From positions 47,317,227 through 47,381,226 of the forward strand of contig JASWHV010000016.1 of NCBI GenBank assembly GCA_030760725.1: a stretch of 64,000 bases of DNA, written 5' to 3'. The position numbers and the translations under genes are program-made. Shown here piece by piece: positions 53,073 to 63,898 of this stretch. Numbering within the stretch: the first letter of the stretch is position 1; each line of letters opens with the position of its first letter. The stretch is from Neostapfia colusana. Lineage: Eukaryota > Streptophyta > Magnoliopsida > Poales > Poaceae. The notes under the pieces were generated by a model. The model saw nothing but the letters and a program-made list of their open reading frames with translations, was not told the origin of the DNA and did no database searches.

Positions 53073-54156
53073 AGTCAAAGTGTGTGGTCGACACTTCCCC
53101 TTGACCTGCTCTAGGCAGCCCGCGGAGGTTCTTTTTCGGAGGGGCTAGTCGCTTGCGGAGAGCTTCAGCGTAAGGGACGAGTGAGGGAGAAGCTTGACAC
53201 GGCGAGTTTTACGTGGTTCGGGCCGCCGGAGCGTAAAACCCTACGTCCACGGTGAGCAGAGGTGCTCGCTGTATTGCTTGTTGCTCAGAACCGGAGTCCT
53301 GAGCTTGAGGGTGAGTTATGTCTAGGGTGCGAGTTGCTGGAGTGCGAACCCTTCCTAACGTTGCCTACCCGCGCCTTACAAAGGGCTCGAGCGGCTTACA
53401 AAGGGGGGCCCGGGACCCGACAGGTGGTCCCGGGGAGATTGCCTACCGACTATCGTATCTGCAGTTATGTCGGTAGTTGTCTCTAGCGAAGGCTTCCGAG
53501 TTCTTCGTTCTGCCGTCCTGACCCATGCCACAAGCTAGTCGCAGTGGTTGATGACGGCGGGGGCGGCAGGGGATGTCTTGTCGCTGTGTTTATTGGCTGG
53601 CAGGATCTGACACGGCGCGCCAGTCTGCAATGCGACTGGGCGCAACGGCACCTGACAGAGGCATGCTCCGTGTCTTCTCGTCTTGGGAAGGCGCGGGCCT
53701 TGAATACCTTGTACGGGCAAGGTATGGTGCGTCTTTACGCCTGCTGCCTACCGCGTTGGGGCAGGCAGCGCCGTCCTGCTGGCCACGTGGCGGGCCCGGA
53801 GCTCTCCTCTGAGGAGAGGGAGGTCCGGCCCCGCGGGACACGTGGAGCCTTCGGACCTCTCCCCGCGGAGGGGGGAGGTCCGACTTCTGTCGGCCACGTG
53901 GCGGGCCTGGAGCTCTCCTCTGAGGAGAGGGAGGTCCGGCCCCGCGGGACACGTGGCGCCTTCGGAGCTCTCCCCGCGAAGGGGGGAGGTCCGGCTGCTG
54001 CTAGCCACGTGGCGGGCCCGGAGCTCTCCTCTGAGGAGAGGGAGGTCCGGCCCCGCTGGACACGTGACGCTTTCGGAGCTCTCCCTGTGGAGAAGGGCGA
54101 GATCCTTAGGCATTTTCCCCTATGCGCGGGGGTACCCCATATCGAGGGTACCGACA
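53073..54156 (-). mobile_element. Tat element 5' LTR
   Basis: 1,084 bp, from TGTCGGTACCC at 54156 (minus strand) to CACTTTGACT at 53073, where two bases of the TTCGACA end are changed. CACGTG starts at 53784, 53839, 53895, 53950, 54006 and 54061, alternating 55 and 56 bp. The TATA box of the sister LTRs is missing: 53371-53390 reads GCGCCTTACAAAGGGCTCGA instead of the TATA-containing sequence. Confidence 0.92.
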
Positions 54157-56239
54157 GCCCGCAACACCTTTTCCTTTTTCCTCCTCCCAAGTCGGCGACT
54201 TAGAGGCCCTAGCCCCCAACTCGCCGAGTTAGACCCCCTCGCCGGAGTTCAGTCGCCGGTGACCCTCGCTGCTGCCATTGCTAGGAGGAAGGCCCTGTCA
54301 TCAGAGGGAAGCGAGGTAGGTCTTCGTTACACATCTTACGACGTCGCCGCTGTTTCTATGCATCCGTTTTTTCGCTTCCGTCGAGCAGAAACTTTTTCGT
54401 GTGAACAGATCATGTTTTGATCGGTTTTTGACGGTGGAATTGATCTAGATCTTGAGTCAAAATCATCATCATGTCCACACTTGATCCCTACACCCTTGTT
54501 CATCATAAAATCCCAAAAAATCCCATTAAAACATGCAAGAACACGTACAAACTGGTTTAATAAAACCGCACCATAGGATTTGCATTCATCTACCCCATTG
54601 CATCTTGAGTAAAGTTTGTGCATGATGTTTGATTTTGTATGTGCGTGGTCGTGAGTAGAAGTACAAGCTCAAGAAACCATCTACCAAGAACTACAATACC
54701 AAGACTTCGAGATGCTTGAGAAACAAGAGCCACGGGAGCAAGGCAAGTGCCCCTTGACCATATTGATCCCATGTTTTGAAACTGTTTTATTTGTGAAAAC
54801 GTGTATGCTTGAGTCAACTTGATGGGACACCCTTTTATAGGAGTTTACTAGTTTTGTTAATCATCCTTGTCACCGGGGAAGTTGATGAGTCGGGTATGGT
54901 CGTTTTTCCTTTTTGCTTCGCTTAATCTATGGGATACGGGAAACTAAAATAAAACATGTCTAGCTACTGCACTCATATGAATAATGATGATAAAAACTTG
55001 ATGATGATAATGAACATGGAATCGGGGAAGATCTAGGCAAGCTTGGTTCGTGGATGTTGCTGAATGAGATGGTGGTTTACTTGCCGTAGATCTATGGACC
55101 GGTTCATGCCAGCACATGCCAGGAGAACAGTGCCACCACAAGGCCAAATATGGGTGCGGATTATCTAACTAATTAGGTGTGTTTCTATCTTGCTATGGAC
55201 CGTCGAAGGCGCGGGGAATGGGAGTCGAGAGAGGACTGCCCTGGGAACCGCATGGCACAAGAGGGGGCCCGTGGGTGGGAGTATGGTGATTCAAGCCTGC
55301 TGGTGAAACCTCAGTGACTCTATACATCTAGTAGCCCTTTTGTAAAGGCTATTTTGTGATCTCTTGGCCATACACCGATAGTTGTATACTGGTATAATGG
55401 AGGTTCTGCAGTCGCCGACGGGTGACGAAATCATAAACTTGTGGGTAAAGTGGTGCCACCTCTGCAGAGTGTAAAACTATCATGATAGCTGTGCTTACGG
55501 TCACAAGCACCTGGCCAACTCACATGATTAGAGGGAAAACTTGGGATGGATGTTCGGTACGGTTATGGTATGGTCATTGGGATTGGTTTCGGGACTGGTT
55601 GAGTCTTGGCAATGAGTTTGGTTTTGGTTATATGAATAAGAGATGGTTATGAATATTATGAGCATGAGATGAACTTGAGAAAGATCATTGGCTGGTTGAG
55701 ACATGATAAATGGTGAATTCTGAGGAAAGGAAGTTGCTGATATAACATGGTTACGATGGGATTAAACTCACATAGAAATAGTTAATGTTTTTATCATGTT
55801 TGTGAAATAAAATTCGTTTGCTGCAATGAGCCTTTTTATTCCTACCTTGTTGTAAGCTACATGTCATACTTTTCCCACACTCGCTGAGTACGACATGTAC
55901 TCACCCTTGCATTATCACACAAAACATCAGCTACAGGAGAAGAGTACTTCGAGGATCATGTGGAGTACTAGGCGTGTGAACTACCGTCAACTTGCCTGTG
56001 GAGTTGAAGATGGAGCCACTGCTGTTTAGTTGTTTCCGCTATCATTTAGAGACTTCCGTTGCAAGAATAATATAGACAATCATGAGTGAGACAATTAGTC
56101 GATGTAATAAAGTACTTAAACACTATTTATTCGTGGTTATATTTTGAATTCAGTTTGTGGATTACATGTGTATGTGTGATGAACATCCTTAGCACATATA
56201 TGCATTAACTTGGTTCTGTTTACGGAGCCGGGTGTCACA
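54157..56239 (+). mobile_element. Tekay element B, 5' LTR part 2
   Basis: Resumes at the second copy of GCCCG and matches 59757-61834 in order: CAACACCTTTTCC, the shared Tekay block (55205-55530 with TATCATGATAG), the inverted repeat at 55885-55903 and the end GGTGTCACA. The primer-binding site follows. Confidence 0.92.
55885..55903 (+). other. Conserved LTR inverted repeat, copy 5
   Basis: TGAGTAC, GACAT, GTACTCA, preceded by TTTTCCCACACTCGC, 336 bp before the LTR end. Confidence 0.75.
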
Positions 56240-56242
56240 GAT

Positions 56243-56260
56243 TGGTATTAGAGCCACGTT
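56243..56260 (+). other. Element B primer-binding site
   Basis: TGGTATTAGAGCCACG, three bases past the LTR end, close to the initiator-Met tRNA complement typical for Tekay elements. Confidence 0.8.
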
Positions 56261-56942
56261 GACCGTAGTACACAAGCCTAGGTAGAATGGAGAATCTAAA
56301 ACACATAGGCACACCCCTCTAAACTGCTATTTTCGAAAATTACTTGCTGCTGCACTTTTCTTGTCAATTCAGCCACCGCAAAAGTGCTACTTTCAGCCCC
56401 TCTTCTCTCTTCTTTTGGACAACAACACTTTGGCTTTCTTGCTTCATAGCTTCTGAATTTTTGAAGTATTTATTCCTTCCCTAAAGTTTTTCATGACCTA
56501 TTCATAGATGCCGGTGATCAGGAGCACGACACGCATAAGTACTCGTTCACCACCATGTGGCAGTGCACTTAACCCCATTGAGGTGTCCGATGGACCACCC
56601 CCGTCACACGGCGGGAACAACACCAGTTCACATAATTAAGTTTGGGATTTCCATTGAATAAGCTGTAATAGGAACGTTTAAATCGTATCGTGAATAGGAG
56701 TGGTGTGTTGAACTTTTGTGATGATTGCTTTTGTTTGTGTGCTGGTGTGAGTTGTGGGACGCTTTGGCGAATATCCACATCCACACATAGTAGAGAGATG
56801 TGACATGCTTCGGCATGTGTCCACATCCTCACATAGGCTAAAATTAATGAAAGAAGATATATAGTTCATGCACCTTGATGCATATAGTTGGGGGGATCAA
56901 TCTAAACTTCTCTTTTCTATTCTACCCAACTCTCTCTCACAG

Positions 56943-58073
56943 ATGGTGAGGGAAAACGCCAGCCGTCAAAGGAGGAACGTTCGTGGCAACCGTGAACCAC
57001 AAGAGGATGGCAACGTTGAAGTTCCTGAAAATGCCAACCCCAGGGCTGGTGCAAACAACCTTGAACGGTTGATGGCTATGCAGAACCAGATCATGCAAAC
57101 TATGATACAAACTTTGGGACAGCTGCAAGCCAACAATTACAACAATCCTAACCCCGTTCCTGCACCCCCACCGCCGCCACCACCACCACCGCCGGCTCAC
57201 AATAGATTGGGAGAGTTCATGAGGACTCGATCGCCTACTTTTGCACAAGCTAATGATCCCATGGAGGCCGATGATTGGTTGAAATCCATGGAAAATAAGC
57301 TTGCTATTGTTCAGTGCAATGACCGGGAGAAAGTTCTCTTCGCATCGCACCAACTTATGGGAGCGGCCGCTGACTGGTGGGACGCTCTTTGAAATACTCA
57401 TGACAACCAGGAGACTATCACTTGGGTTGAATTCAAGGAGAGTTTCCACTCTCATTACGTCCCTGCTGGAGTCATGATGCTTAAAAGGCAAGAGTTCGAA
57501 GGTCTCTACCAAGGAAAGAAGAGCGTGAATGAGTACCTCAACAAGTTCACGCAGCTGTCAAGGTATGCTCTCGAAGACGTCAATTCGGATCAAAGGAAGC
57601 AATACTTGTTTATGAGAGGATTGAACAATGAGATCCAAGTACAACTGCTCAACAATGATTGTGCAAGCTTCCAGAAGCTCGTTGACAAAGCTATAGTGGT
57701 TGAGAGCAAGATCCTTGTGATCGAGCAAGAGGGCAAGAGGAAGATGCCATACCAGCCACAAGGGAGCAATGTACGTCCCTGTTTCATGCCCCCAGATGCA
57801 CCACAGTATGGCTCGTCCGCTTCTACTTTCCGCCCTGCAAACCCACCTCGCCCTAATCAACCACCACAACAGCGTCCTGTTACGCAAGCACCTCGTATGC
57901 CCTTGCCTCCTGCACCCCGTCCCAACATGGGCATCTATGCTCAAAACCAGCCTCGCCCTAACGTTCCTACTGTTTTGGGCAACAAAGCATGCTTTTCATG
58001 CAGAGAGGCGGGACACTTTGCATGTCAATGCCCGAAGAAAGGCCTTGGACAGCCGACCAATGCACCAAAATAG
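56943..58073 (+). pseudogene. Element B gag
   Basis: Probable start ATG at 56943 (MVRENASRQRRNVRGN), the first Met that fits a gag N-terminus; the frame is open upstream to 56868. A poly-Pro run (57167-57195) precedes the capsid domain (EFMRTRSPTFAQANDPMEAD, DWLKSMENKLAIVQC, ADWWDAL), an in-frame TGA (57390-57392), then EFKESFHSHYVPAGVM, the FEGLYQGKKSVNEYLNKFTQ helix region, a Pro-rich spacer, and the zinc knuckle CFSCREAGHFACQC. An in-frame TAG closes it at 58073. Gag forms the virus-like particle. The frame is otherwise continuous with the protease downstream, so only two nonsense codons disrupt the gag-protease frame. Confidence 0.9.
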
Positions 58074-58139
58074 AACCCATGGCCAAGTGGAGGAGCTACG
58101 CAAGGTAACCGTGGGAAGCAGAGCTACGCTCGTGGAAAA

Positions 58140-59015
58140 GTGAACCATGTCTCCGTTGAGGAAGCGCAACAGACTGAGGACGTCGTGATTGGTATGTTCC
58201 TTGCCAACTCCAACCCAGCCACTGTTTTATTTGATTCCGGAGCATCACATTCATTCATATCATCCAAGTATGTTGCCAAGTATAATCTGCCCATATCACA
58301 CATGAAACACACTATGTTGGTTAACTCTCCCGGTGGAGAGATGAGGACTAATATAGTATGTTCGAAAGTAAACCTTAAAATAAGGGGGGTAGACTTTCTT
58401 GCCAACCTTATTGTCTTGGATTCCCAAGGGTTTGATATAATATTTGGAATGGATTGGTTAAGCAAGCACAACGGAGTAATCCAATGTGCTGAGAGGAGCG
58501 TGCAGTTGACAAATGAGCACGATACTCGTATTGAGTTCGAGTCAGCCCAACCGGCAACCGAGAAGGCATCGTTGAACCACGTCGAAGAAGCAACATTGGA
58601 AAGCATTCCGGTGGTTCAAGAATTTTCAGATATGTTCCCGGAAGAACAAGTACCAATGGATGAGCTCGAGCTTCAAGAGAATCTGACCTATGTGGAGCAC
58701 CCCGTCCAAATTTTGGACGTGAAGAAAAGGGCCACGAGGAACAAAGTGATCCGTTGGTGCAAGGTACAGTGGAGCCATCACACGGAAGCCGAAACTACAT
58801 GGGAGCGTGAGGAAGACCTCAAAGCAGAATTCTCTCATATATTCTCTACTCTATCGAATCTCGAGGGCGAGATTCAGTTTAAGGGGGGTAGGTTTGTAAC
58901 ACCCTCGAATTCATCTCCATGCATTACATACATTTTTCATATAGAGAAACATTATAAAAGAAGTGGAAATGGAGAAAAGAACCGTATAACCATAGGAATA
59001 GAGAAAGAATCATAA
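58140..59015 (+). pseudogene. Element B protease fused in frame to the chromodomain; RT, RNase H and integrase core deleted
   Basis: A 291-codon open frame (a GTG at 58140 is in frame with gag). Residues 1-115 are the aspartic protease with intact DSGASHSFIS and GMDWLSKHNG. Then comes the usual linker to RT (VVQEFSDMFPEE), but at about 58645-58655 the sequence jumps to the region after integrase: ENLTYVEHPVQILDVK, then a chromodomain (RNKVIRWCKVQWSHHTEAET, TWEREEDL). Roughly 3 kb is absent relative to element D, and the junction keeps the frame. The frame runs over the polypurine tract and ends 120 bp inside the 3' LTR. The element keeps LTRs, PBS and PPT, so it could only have moved with enzymes from another copy. 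Confidence 0.9.
58880..58894 (+). other. Element B polypurine tract
   Basis: TAAGGGGGGTAGGTT immediately before the 3' LTR start TGTAACACCC: the plus-strand priming site. Confidence 0.85.
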
Positions 59016-59149
59016 AAATGGTGGGGAATGGGAAAAAGATAGCTAAAACGAGCCAATTCCAATTTGTCAAAGTGCGCTGTCGACACGTCCCCTGGCTGGC
59101 GCCTTCGGAGCTCATCCCTGCGGAAGGGATGAGGTCCGGCCTCGCGGGA

Positions 59150-59602
59150 CACGTGGCGCCTTCGAAGCTCATCCCTGTGGAAGGGGTGAGGTCCGGCCGA
59201 AGGACACGTGGCGCCTTTGGAGCTCACCCCTGCGGAAGGGGGTGAGATCCGGCCGAAAGACACGTAGCGCTTTCGGAGTTCTCCTCTGCGGAGAAGGGAG
59301 GTCCGGCCTCGCTGGACATGTGGCGCCCTCGGAGCTCGCCTCTGAAAAGAAGGGAGGTCCGGCCCTGCTGGACACGTGGCGCCCTCGGAGCTTGCCTCTG
59401 AGGAGAGGGAAGGTCCAGCCCTGCTGGACATGTGGCGGCCTCGGAGCTCGCCTCTGAGGAGAGGGGAGGTCCGGCTTCGCTGGACACGTGGCGGCCTTGG
59501 ACCTCGCCTATGAGGAGAGGGGAGGTCCGGCCCCGCTGGACACGTGGTGGCCTCGGAGCTCGCCTCTAAGGAGAAGGGAGGTCCGGCCTCGCTGGACACG
59601 TG
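59150..59602. repeat. G-box array in element B 3' LTR, nine units at 55-56 bp
   Basis: CACGTG-like motifs start at 59150, 59205, 59261 (CACGTA), 59317 (CATGTG), 59373, 59429 (CATGTG), 59485, 59541 and 59597: one interval of 55 and seven of 56 bp. Spacing is kept even where the motif is mutated. Confidence 0.95.
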
Positions 59603-59725
59603 GCGGTCTCAGAGCTCGCCCCTGCGGAGCGGGCGAGGCCCTTAGGAGATAAGTTTGTTGAAATCCAAAGTTAAGTTGGACTCTTATTTAAGCTCCAATT
59701 TAAGTAGGACTCCTGTTCCCCCCCT

Positions 59726-59733
59726 TATAAATA
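59726..59733 (+). promoter_or_regulatory. TATA box of element B 3' LTR
   Basis: TATAAATAGAACCC, about 124 bp past the last G-box. In this orientation it could drive transcription to the right, out of the element. Confidence 0.65.
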
Positions 59734-61479
59734 GAACCCAAAACCCTCCCTTTTGCCCGCAACACCTTTTCCTTTTTCCTCTTCCCAAGTCGGCGACTTA
59801 GAGGCCCTAGCCCCCAACTCGCCGAGTTAGACCCCCTCGCCGGAGTTCAGTCGCCGGTGATCCCCCGCTGCTGTCATTACTAGGAGGAAGGCCCTGTCGT
59901 CAAAGGGAAGCGAGGTAGGTCTTCGTTACCCATCTTACGACGTCGCTGCTGTTTTTGCGCATCTGTTTTCTTCGCTCCCTTCGAGCAGAAACTTTTTCGT
60001 GTGAACAAACCATGTTTTGATCGGTTTTTGATGGTGGAATTGATCTAGATCTTGAGTCAAGATCATCACCACGTCCACAATTGATCCCTACACTCTTGTT
60101 CATCATAAAACCCCATGAAAGCCCATTAAAACATGCAAGAACACGTACAAACTGGTTTAATAAAACCACACCATAGGATTTGCATTCATCTACCCCATTG
60201 CATCTTGAGTAAAGTTTGTGCATGATGTTTGATTTTGTATGTGCATGGTCGTGAGTAGAAGGACAAGCTAAAGAAGTCATCTACCAAGAACTACAGCACC
60301 AAGACTTCGAGACGCTTGAGCAACAAGAGCCACGGGAGCAAGGCAAGTGCCCCTTGACCATATTGATCCCATGTTTTGAAACTGTTTTGTTTGCGAAAAC
60401 GTGTATGCTTGAGTCAACTTGATGGGACACCCTTTTATAAGAGTTTACTAGTTTTGTTAGCCATCCTTGTCGCCGGGGAAGTTGATGAGTCGGGTATGGT
60501 CATTTTTCCTTTTTGCTTCGCTTAATCTATGGGATACGGGAAGCTGAAATAAAACATGTCTAGCTACTGCACTGAATAATGATGATAAGAACTTGATGAT
60601 GATAATAAACATGGAATCGAGGAAGATATAGGCTAGCTTGGTTCGTGGATGTTGCTAAATGAGATAGTGGTTTACTTGCCGTAGATCTAAGGACCGGTTC
60701 ATGCCAGCACATGCTAGGAAAACAATGCCACCATAAGGCCAAATATGGGTACGGCTTAGCTGACTAATTAGGTGTGTTGCTAGCTTGTTATGGACCGTGG
60801 AAGGCGCGGGGAATGGGAGTCGAGAGAGGACTGCCCTGGGAACCGCATGGCACAAGAGGGGGCCCGTGGGTGGGAGAATAGTGATTCAAGCCTGCTGGTG
60901 AAACCTAAGTGAGTCCATACATCTAGTAGCCCCTTTATAATGGCTATTTTGTGATCTCTTGCCCATACACCGACGGTTGTGTACTGGTATAATGGAGGTT
61001 CTGCAGTCACCGACGGGTGACGAAATCACAAACTTGTGGGTAAAGTGGTGCCACCTCTGCAGAGTGTAAAACTATCATGATAGCCGTGCTTACGGTCACA
61101 AGGACCTGGCCAACTCACATGATTAGAGGGAAAGCTTGGGATGGATGTTCTGTATGGTTATGGTATGGTCATTGGGATTGGTTTCGGGACTGGTTGAGTC
61201 TTGGTAATGAGTTTGGTTTTGGTTATATGAATAAGAGATGGTTATGAATATTATGAGCATGAGATAAACTTGAGAAAGATTATTGGCTGGTTGAGACATG
61301 ATAAATGGTGAATTATGAGGAAGGGAAGTTGCTGATATAACATGGTTACGATGGGATTAAGCTCACATAGAAATATTTGCTGTTTTTATCATGTTTGTGA
61401 AATAAAATTCGCTTGCTGCAATGAGCCTTTTTATTCCTACCTTGTTGTAAGCTACATGTCATACTTTTCCCGCACTTGC

Positions 61480-61498
61480 TGAGTATGACATGTACTCA
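61480..61498 (+). other. Conserved LTR inverted repeat, copy 6
   Basis: TGAGTAT, GACAT, GTACTCA: one arm has a single C-to-T change. It lies 336 bp before the LTR end. Confidence 0.7.
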
Positions 61499-62846
61499 CC
61501 CTTGCATTATCACACAAAACATCAGCTACAGGAGAAGAGTACTTCGAGGATCATGTGGAGTACTAGGCGTGTGAACTACCGTCAACTTGTCTGTGGAGTT
61601 GAAAATGGAGCCACTGCTGTTTAGTTGTTTCCGCTATCGTTTAGAGACTTCCGCTGCAAGAATAATATAGACAATCATGAGTGAGACAAATAGTTGATGT
61701 AATAAAGTACTTAAACACTATTTATTTGTGGTTATATTCTGAATTCAGTTTGTGGATTACATGTGTATGTGTGATGAACATCCTGGGCACACATATGCAT
61801 TAACTTGGTTCTATTTACGGAGCCGGGTGTCACAATTCTTTCATCATAATTCACCATTTATCAAGTCTCATCCAGCCATTAATCTTTCTCAAGTTCATCT
61901 CATGCTCATAAATATTCATAACCATCTCATATTCATATAGCCAAAGCCAAACTGATTTGTCATGACTCAAAACAGTCCCAAAACCATCCCAATGACCATA
62001 CCATAACCATACCGAATAACCATCCCAAGATTTCCCTCTGATCATGGAAGTTGGCCAGGTGCTTGTGACCGGAAGCATGGCTATCATGATAGTTTTACAC
62101 TCTGCAGAGGTGGCACCACTTTACCCACAAGTTCGTGATTTCGTCACCCGTCGGCAACTGCAGAACCTCCATTATACTAGTACACAACCGTCAATGTATG
62201 GCCAAGAGATCACTAAATAGCCTTTACAAAGGGGCTACTAGATGTATGGACTCACTGAGGTTTCACCGGCAGGCTCGAATCACCATTCTCCCACCCACGG
62301 GCCCCCTCTTGTGCCATGCAGTTCCCAGGGCAGTCCTCCTCGACTCCCATTCCCCGCGCCATCCACGGTCCATAACAAGCTAGCAACACACCTAATTAAT
62401 CAGCTAAGCCGCACCCATACTTGGCCTCGTAAGATGGGTAACGTAGACCTATCTCACTTCCGTTTGGTGGCAGGGCCTTCCTCCTAGCAGTGGCAGCAGC
62501 GGGGAATTTTTATATGGGAAATTAGGGCAGGACAGATCGTCGGTTCTTTTCCGGCGACGGCGAGGCGTGATGGGGCTCGTCAGCGGGGCTCAACGATGGG
62601 GCTCGACGGCGGGGCTCGACGGCGGGGCTCACCGGCGACCAAACTCCGGCGAGGGGGGGTCCAACTCGGCGAATTGGGGGCTAGGGCCTCCAAGTCGCCG
62701 ACTTGGGAGGGGGAGAGATGAGGGGGGATACGGCCAAAAGGGGGGGGTTGGGTTCTATTTATAAGGGGGAGAGAGGAGAGAATCCTAATACAATTGGAAC
62801 TAAATCCTAACAAACTTTTCCCCATTTAATTTGGTGCGGCAGCAAT

Positions 62847-62860
62847 GGGGGGGGGGGGGG
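62847..62860. repeat. Homopolymer of 14 G
   Basis: GCAAT followed by G14 and TAATCCCCC. In the sister LTR (41140-41150) the corresponding place reads without the run. Confidence 0.8.
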
Positions 62861-62984
62861 TAATCCCCCAAATGTTGGGAAAATTCCCCTTTTTTGGGGA
62901 ATTGGGGAATTTGGAGATTTGGGGAAAAATTCGGGGAAATTGGAATTGGCTCATTTCAGCTATCTTTTTCCCATTCCCCACCAT

Positions 62985-63235
62985 TTCTATGTCACTTACT
63001 CCATTTCTACATTCCCCTCTCCATTTGTATGTCCCACTCTCCATTTCTACATTGCCTTTCTCCATTTCTATGTCCCATTCTCCATTTCTATATGCCCTTC
63101 TCCATTTCTATGGTTCCTTCCTCTATTTCTATGGTTCTTTCTCCATTTCTATAGTTCTTTCTCCATTTCTATGGTTCCTTTCTCCATTTCCATGGTTCCT
63201 TCTCCATTTCTATAGTTCTTTCTCCATTTCTACTT
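62985..63235. repeat. Imperfect CCATTTCTATG-type repeat
   Basis: The word TCCATTTCTA(T/C) followed by G, T or A and a TTCCTT/TCCC-like filler recurs about a dozen times at roughly 20-bp spacing. It produces several shadow ORFs rich in Ser, Pro and Phe on the plus strand. Confidence 0.8.
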
Positions 63236-63302
63236 CTTTTATAATGCTTCTCTACATGAAAAATGTGTGCAATGCATGGGAATGAATTTTGAGGGTGTTA
63301 CA

Positions 63303-63383
63303 AACCTACCCCCTTAAACTGAATCTCGCCCTCGAGATTCGATAGAGTGGAGAATAGATGAGGGAATTCTACCTTGAGATCTT
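63303..63383 (-). mobile_element. Internal 3' end of the Tekay element owning LTR C
   Basis: AACCTACCCCCTTAAACTGAA is the complement of a purine tract equal to that of element B, followed by CTCGCCCTCGAGATTCGATAG, matching the region before that tract. The rest of the element is cut by the SIRE-like LTR at 63384. Confidence 0.8.
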
Positions 63384-63642
63384 TGAAAGTGCATCTAGGC
63401 ATCCCTTGTGGGTTTTGGTTGATTTATGACAAAAATGAGACCCTAACAAAATCGTTGAGATGAGCGCAGGTTTTTAAAGAAATTAGGAAGAAAGCGCAAA
63501 AAGAAAGGAGAATGAGGATCTAAAATGATAAGAGCTCAGGAGCTGAAAAGATTAGATTACTTAGTATGGAGTGTGTTGGAGAAACACACCTTAAGAGCTC
63601 AAGTGAAAGAAATCACACTAACTGCACAAAAATCAGCATGTG

Positions 63643-63851
63643 CGGACTAGTCCGATATCAATCGGACTAGTCCAATTTCTCTTTGACTAGAAAACGGACT
63701 AGTCCGTTATGGACCGGACTAGTCCAATTTGTCTCTGAGTAGACAACGGACTAGTCCGCACTCTTATGGACTAGTCTAGTATCTCACAACACTTAGGGTT
63801 TTCCACACGCCGCACACCGGACTAGTCCGGAGTCCACCACGGACTAGTCCG
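63643..63851. repeat. Eight copies of the palindrome CGGACTAGTCCG
   Basis: Starts at 63643, 63663, 63695, 63715, 63747, 63767, 63818 and 63840. Three have A at the last position or a change at one end; the core GGACTAGTC is kept in all. Spacing alternates 20 and 32 for the first five intervals, then 51 and 22. Confidence 0.92.
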
Positions 63852-63890
63852 GACATCGCAAACCATAACGGTAACCTTTGGAAACCCTAG

Positions 63891-63898
63891 TATAAATA
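63891..63898 (+). promoter_or_regulatory. TATA box of SIRE-like LTR
   Basis: CTAGTATAAATAGAGG, 40 bp past the last palindrome. Confidence 0.65.

Larger units (their letters stand above)
41277..54156 (-). mobile_element. Full-length Tat-lineage Ty3 retrotransposon
   Basis: 12,880 bp on the minus strand, with LTRs at 53073-54156 (5') and 41277-42364 (3') and perfect GCCCG duplications (41272-41276, 54157-54161). Order: primer-binding site, gag, protease, RT, decayed first RNase H, second RNase H, integrase, then a 4.4-kb 3' region that carries an oppositely directed gene and a short G-box array. No chromodomain, and a second RNase H of the NNMAEYEAL type: both mark the Tat lineage. gag-pol is one frame broken by several nonsense codons. 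Confidence 0.95.
58895..61834 (+). mobile_element. Tekay element B, 3' LTR
   Basis: 2,940 bp, TGTAACACCC to GGTGTCACA, followed by the ATTCT duplication (61835-61839). It has nine G-box units where the 5' copy has eleven, and lacks about 115 bp (5' copy 41050-41165) between the array and the TATA box at 59726-59733. It carries the shared block (60785-61110) and an inverted repeat at 61480-61498. Confidence 0.95.
61840..63302 (-). mobile_element. Tekay-type LTR C, part 2 (5' part)
   Basis: Continues 39693-40201. On the minus strand it starts TGTAACACCCTCAAAATTC at 63302. It has a TATA box (TATAAATA, 62763-62756), the shared block (about 62070-62400) and a T/C-rich region with a CCATTTCTATG-like word repeated at 62985-63235, but no G-box array. 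Total LTR length without the insertion is about 1,970 bp. Confidence 0.88.

Noticed and set aside
62845..63285. ORFs with repeated Ser-Pro-Phe words at the right end
   Set aside because: Translation of the CCATTTCTATG repeat in LTR C. Three frames are open over the same stretch.
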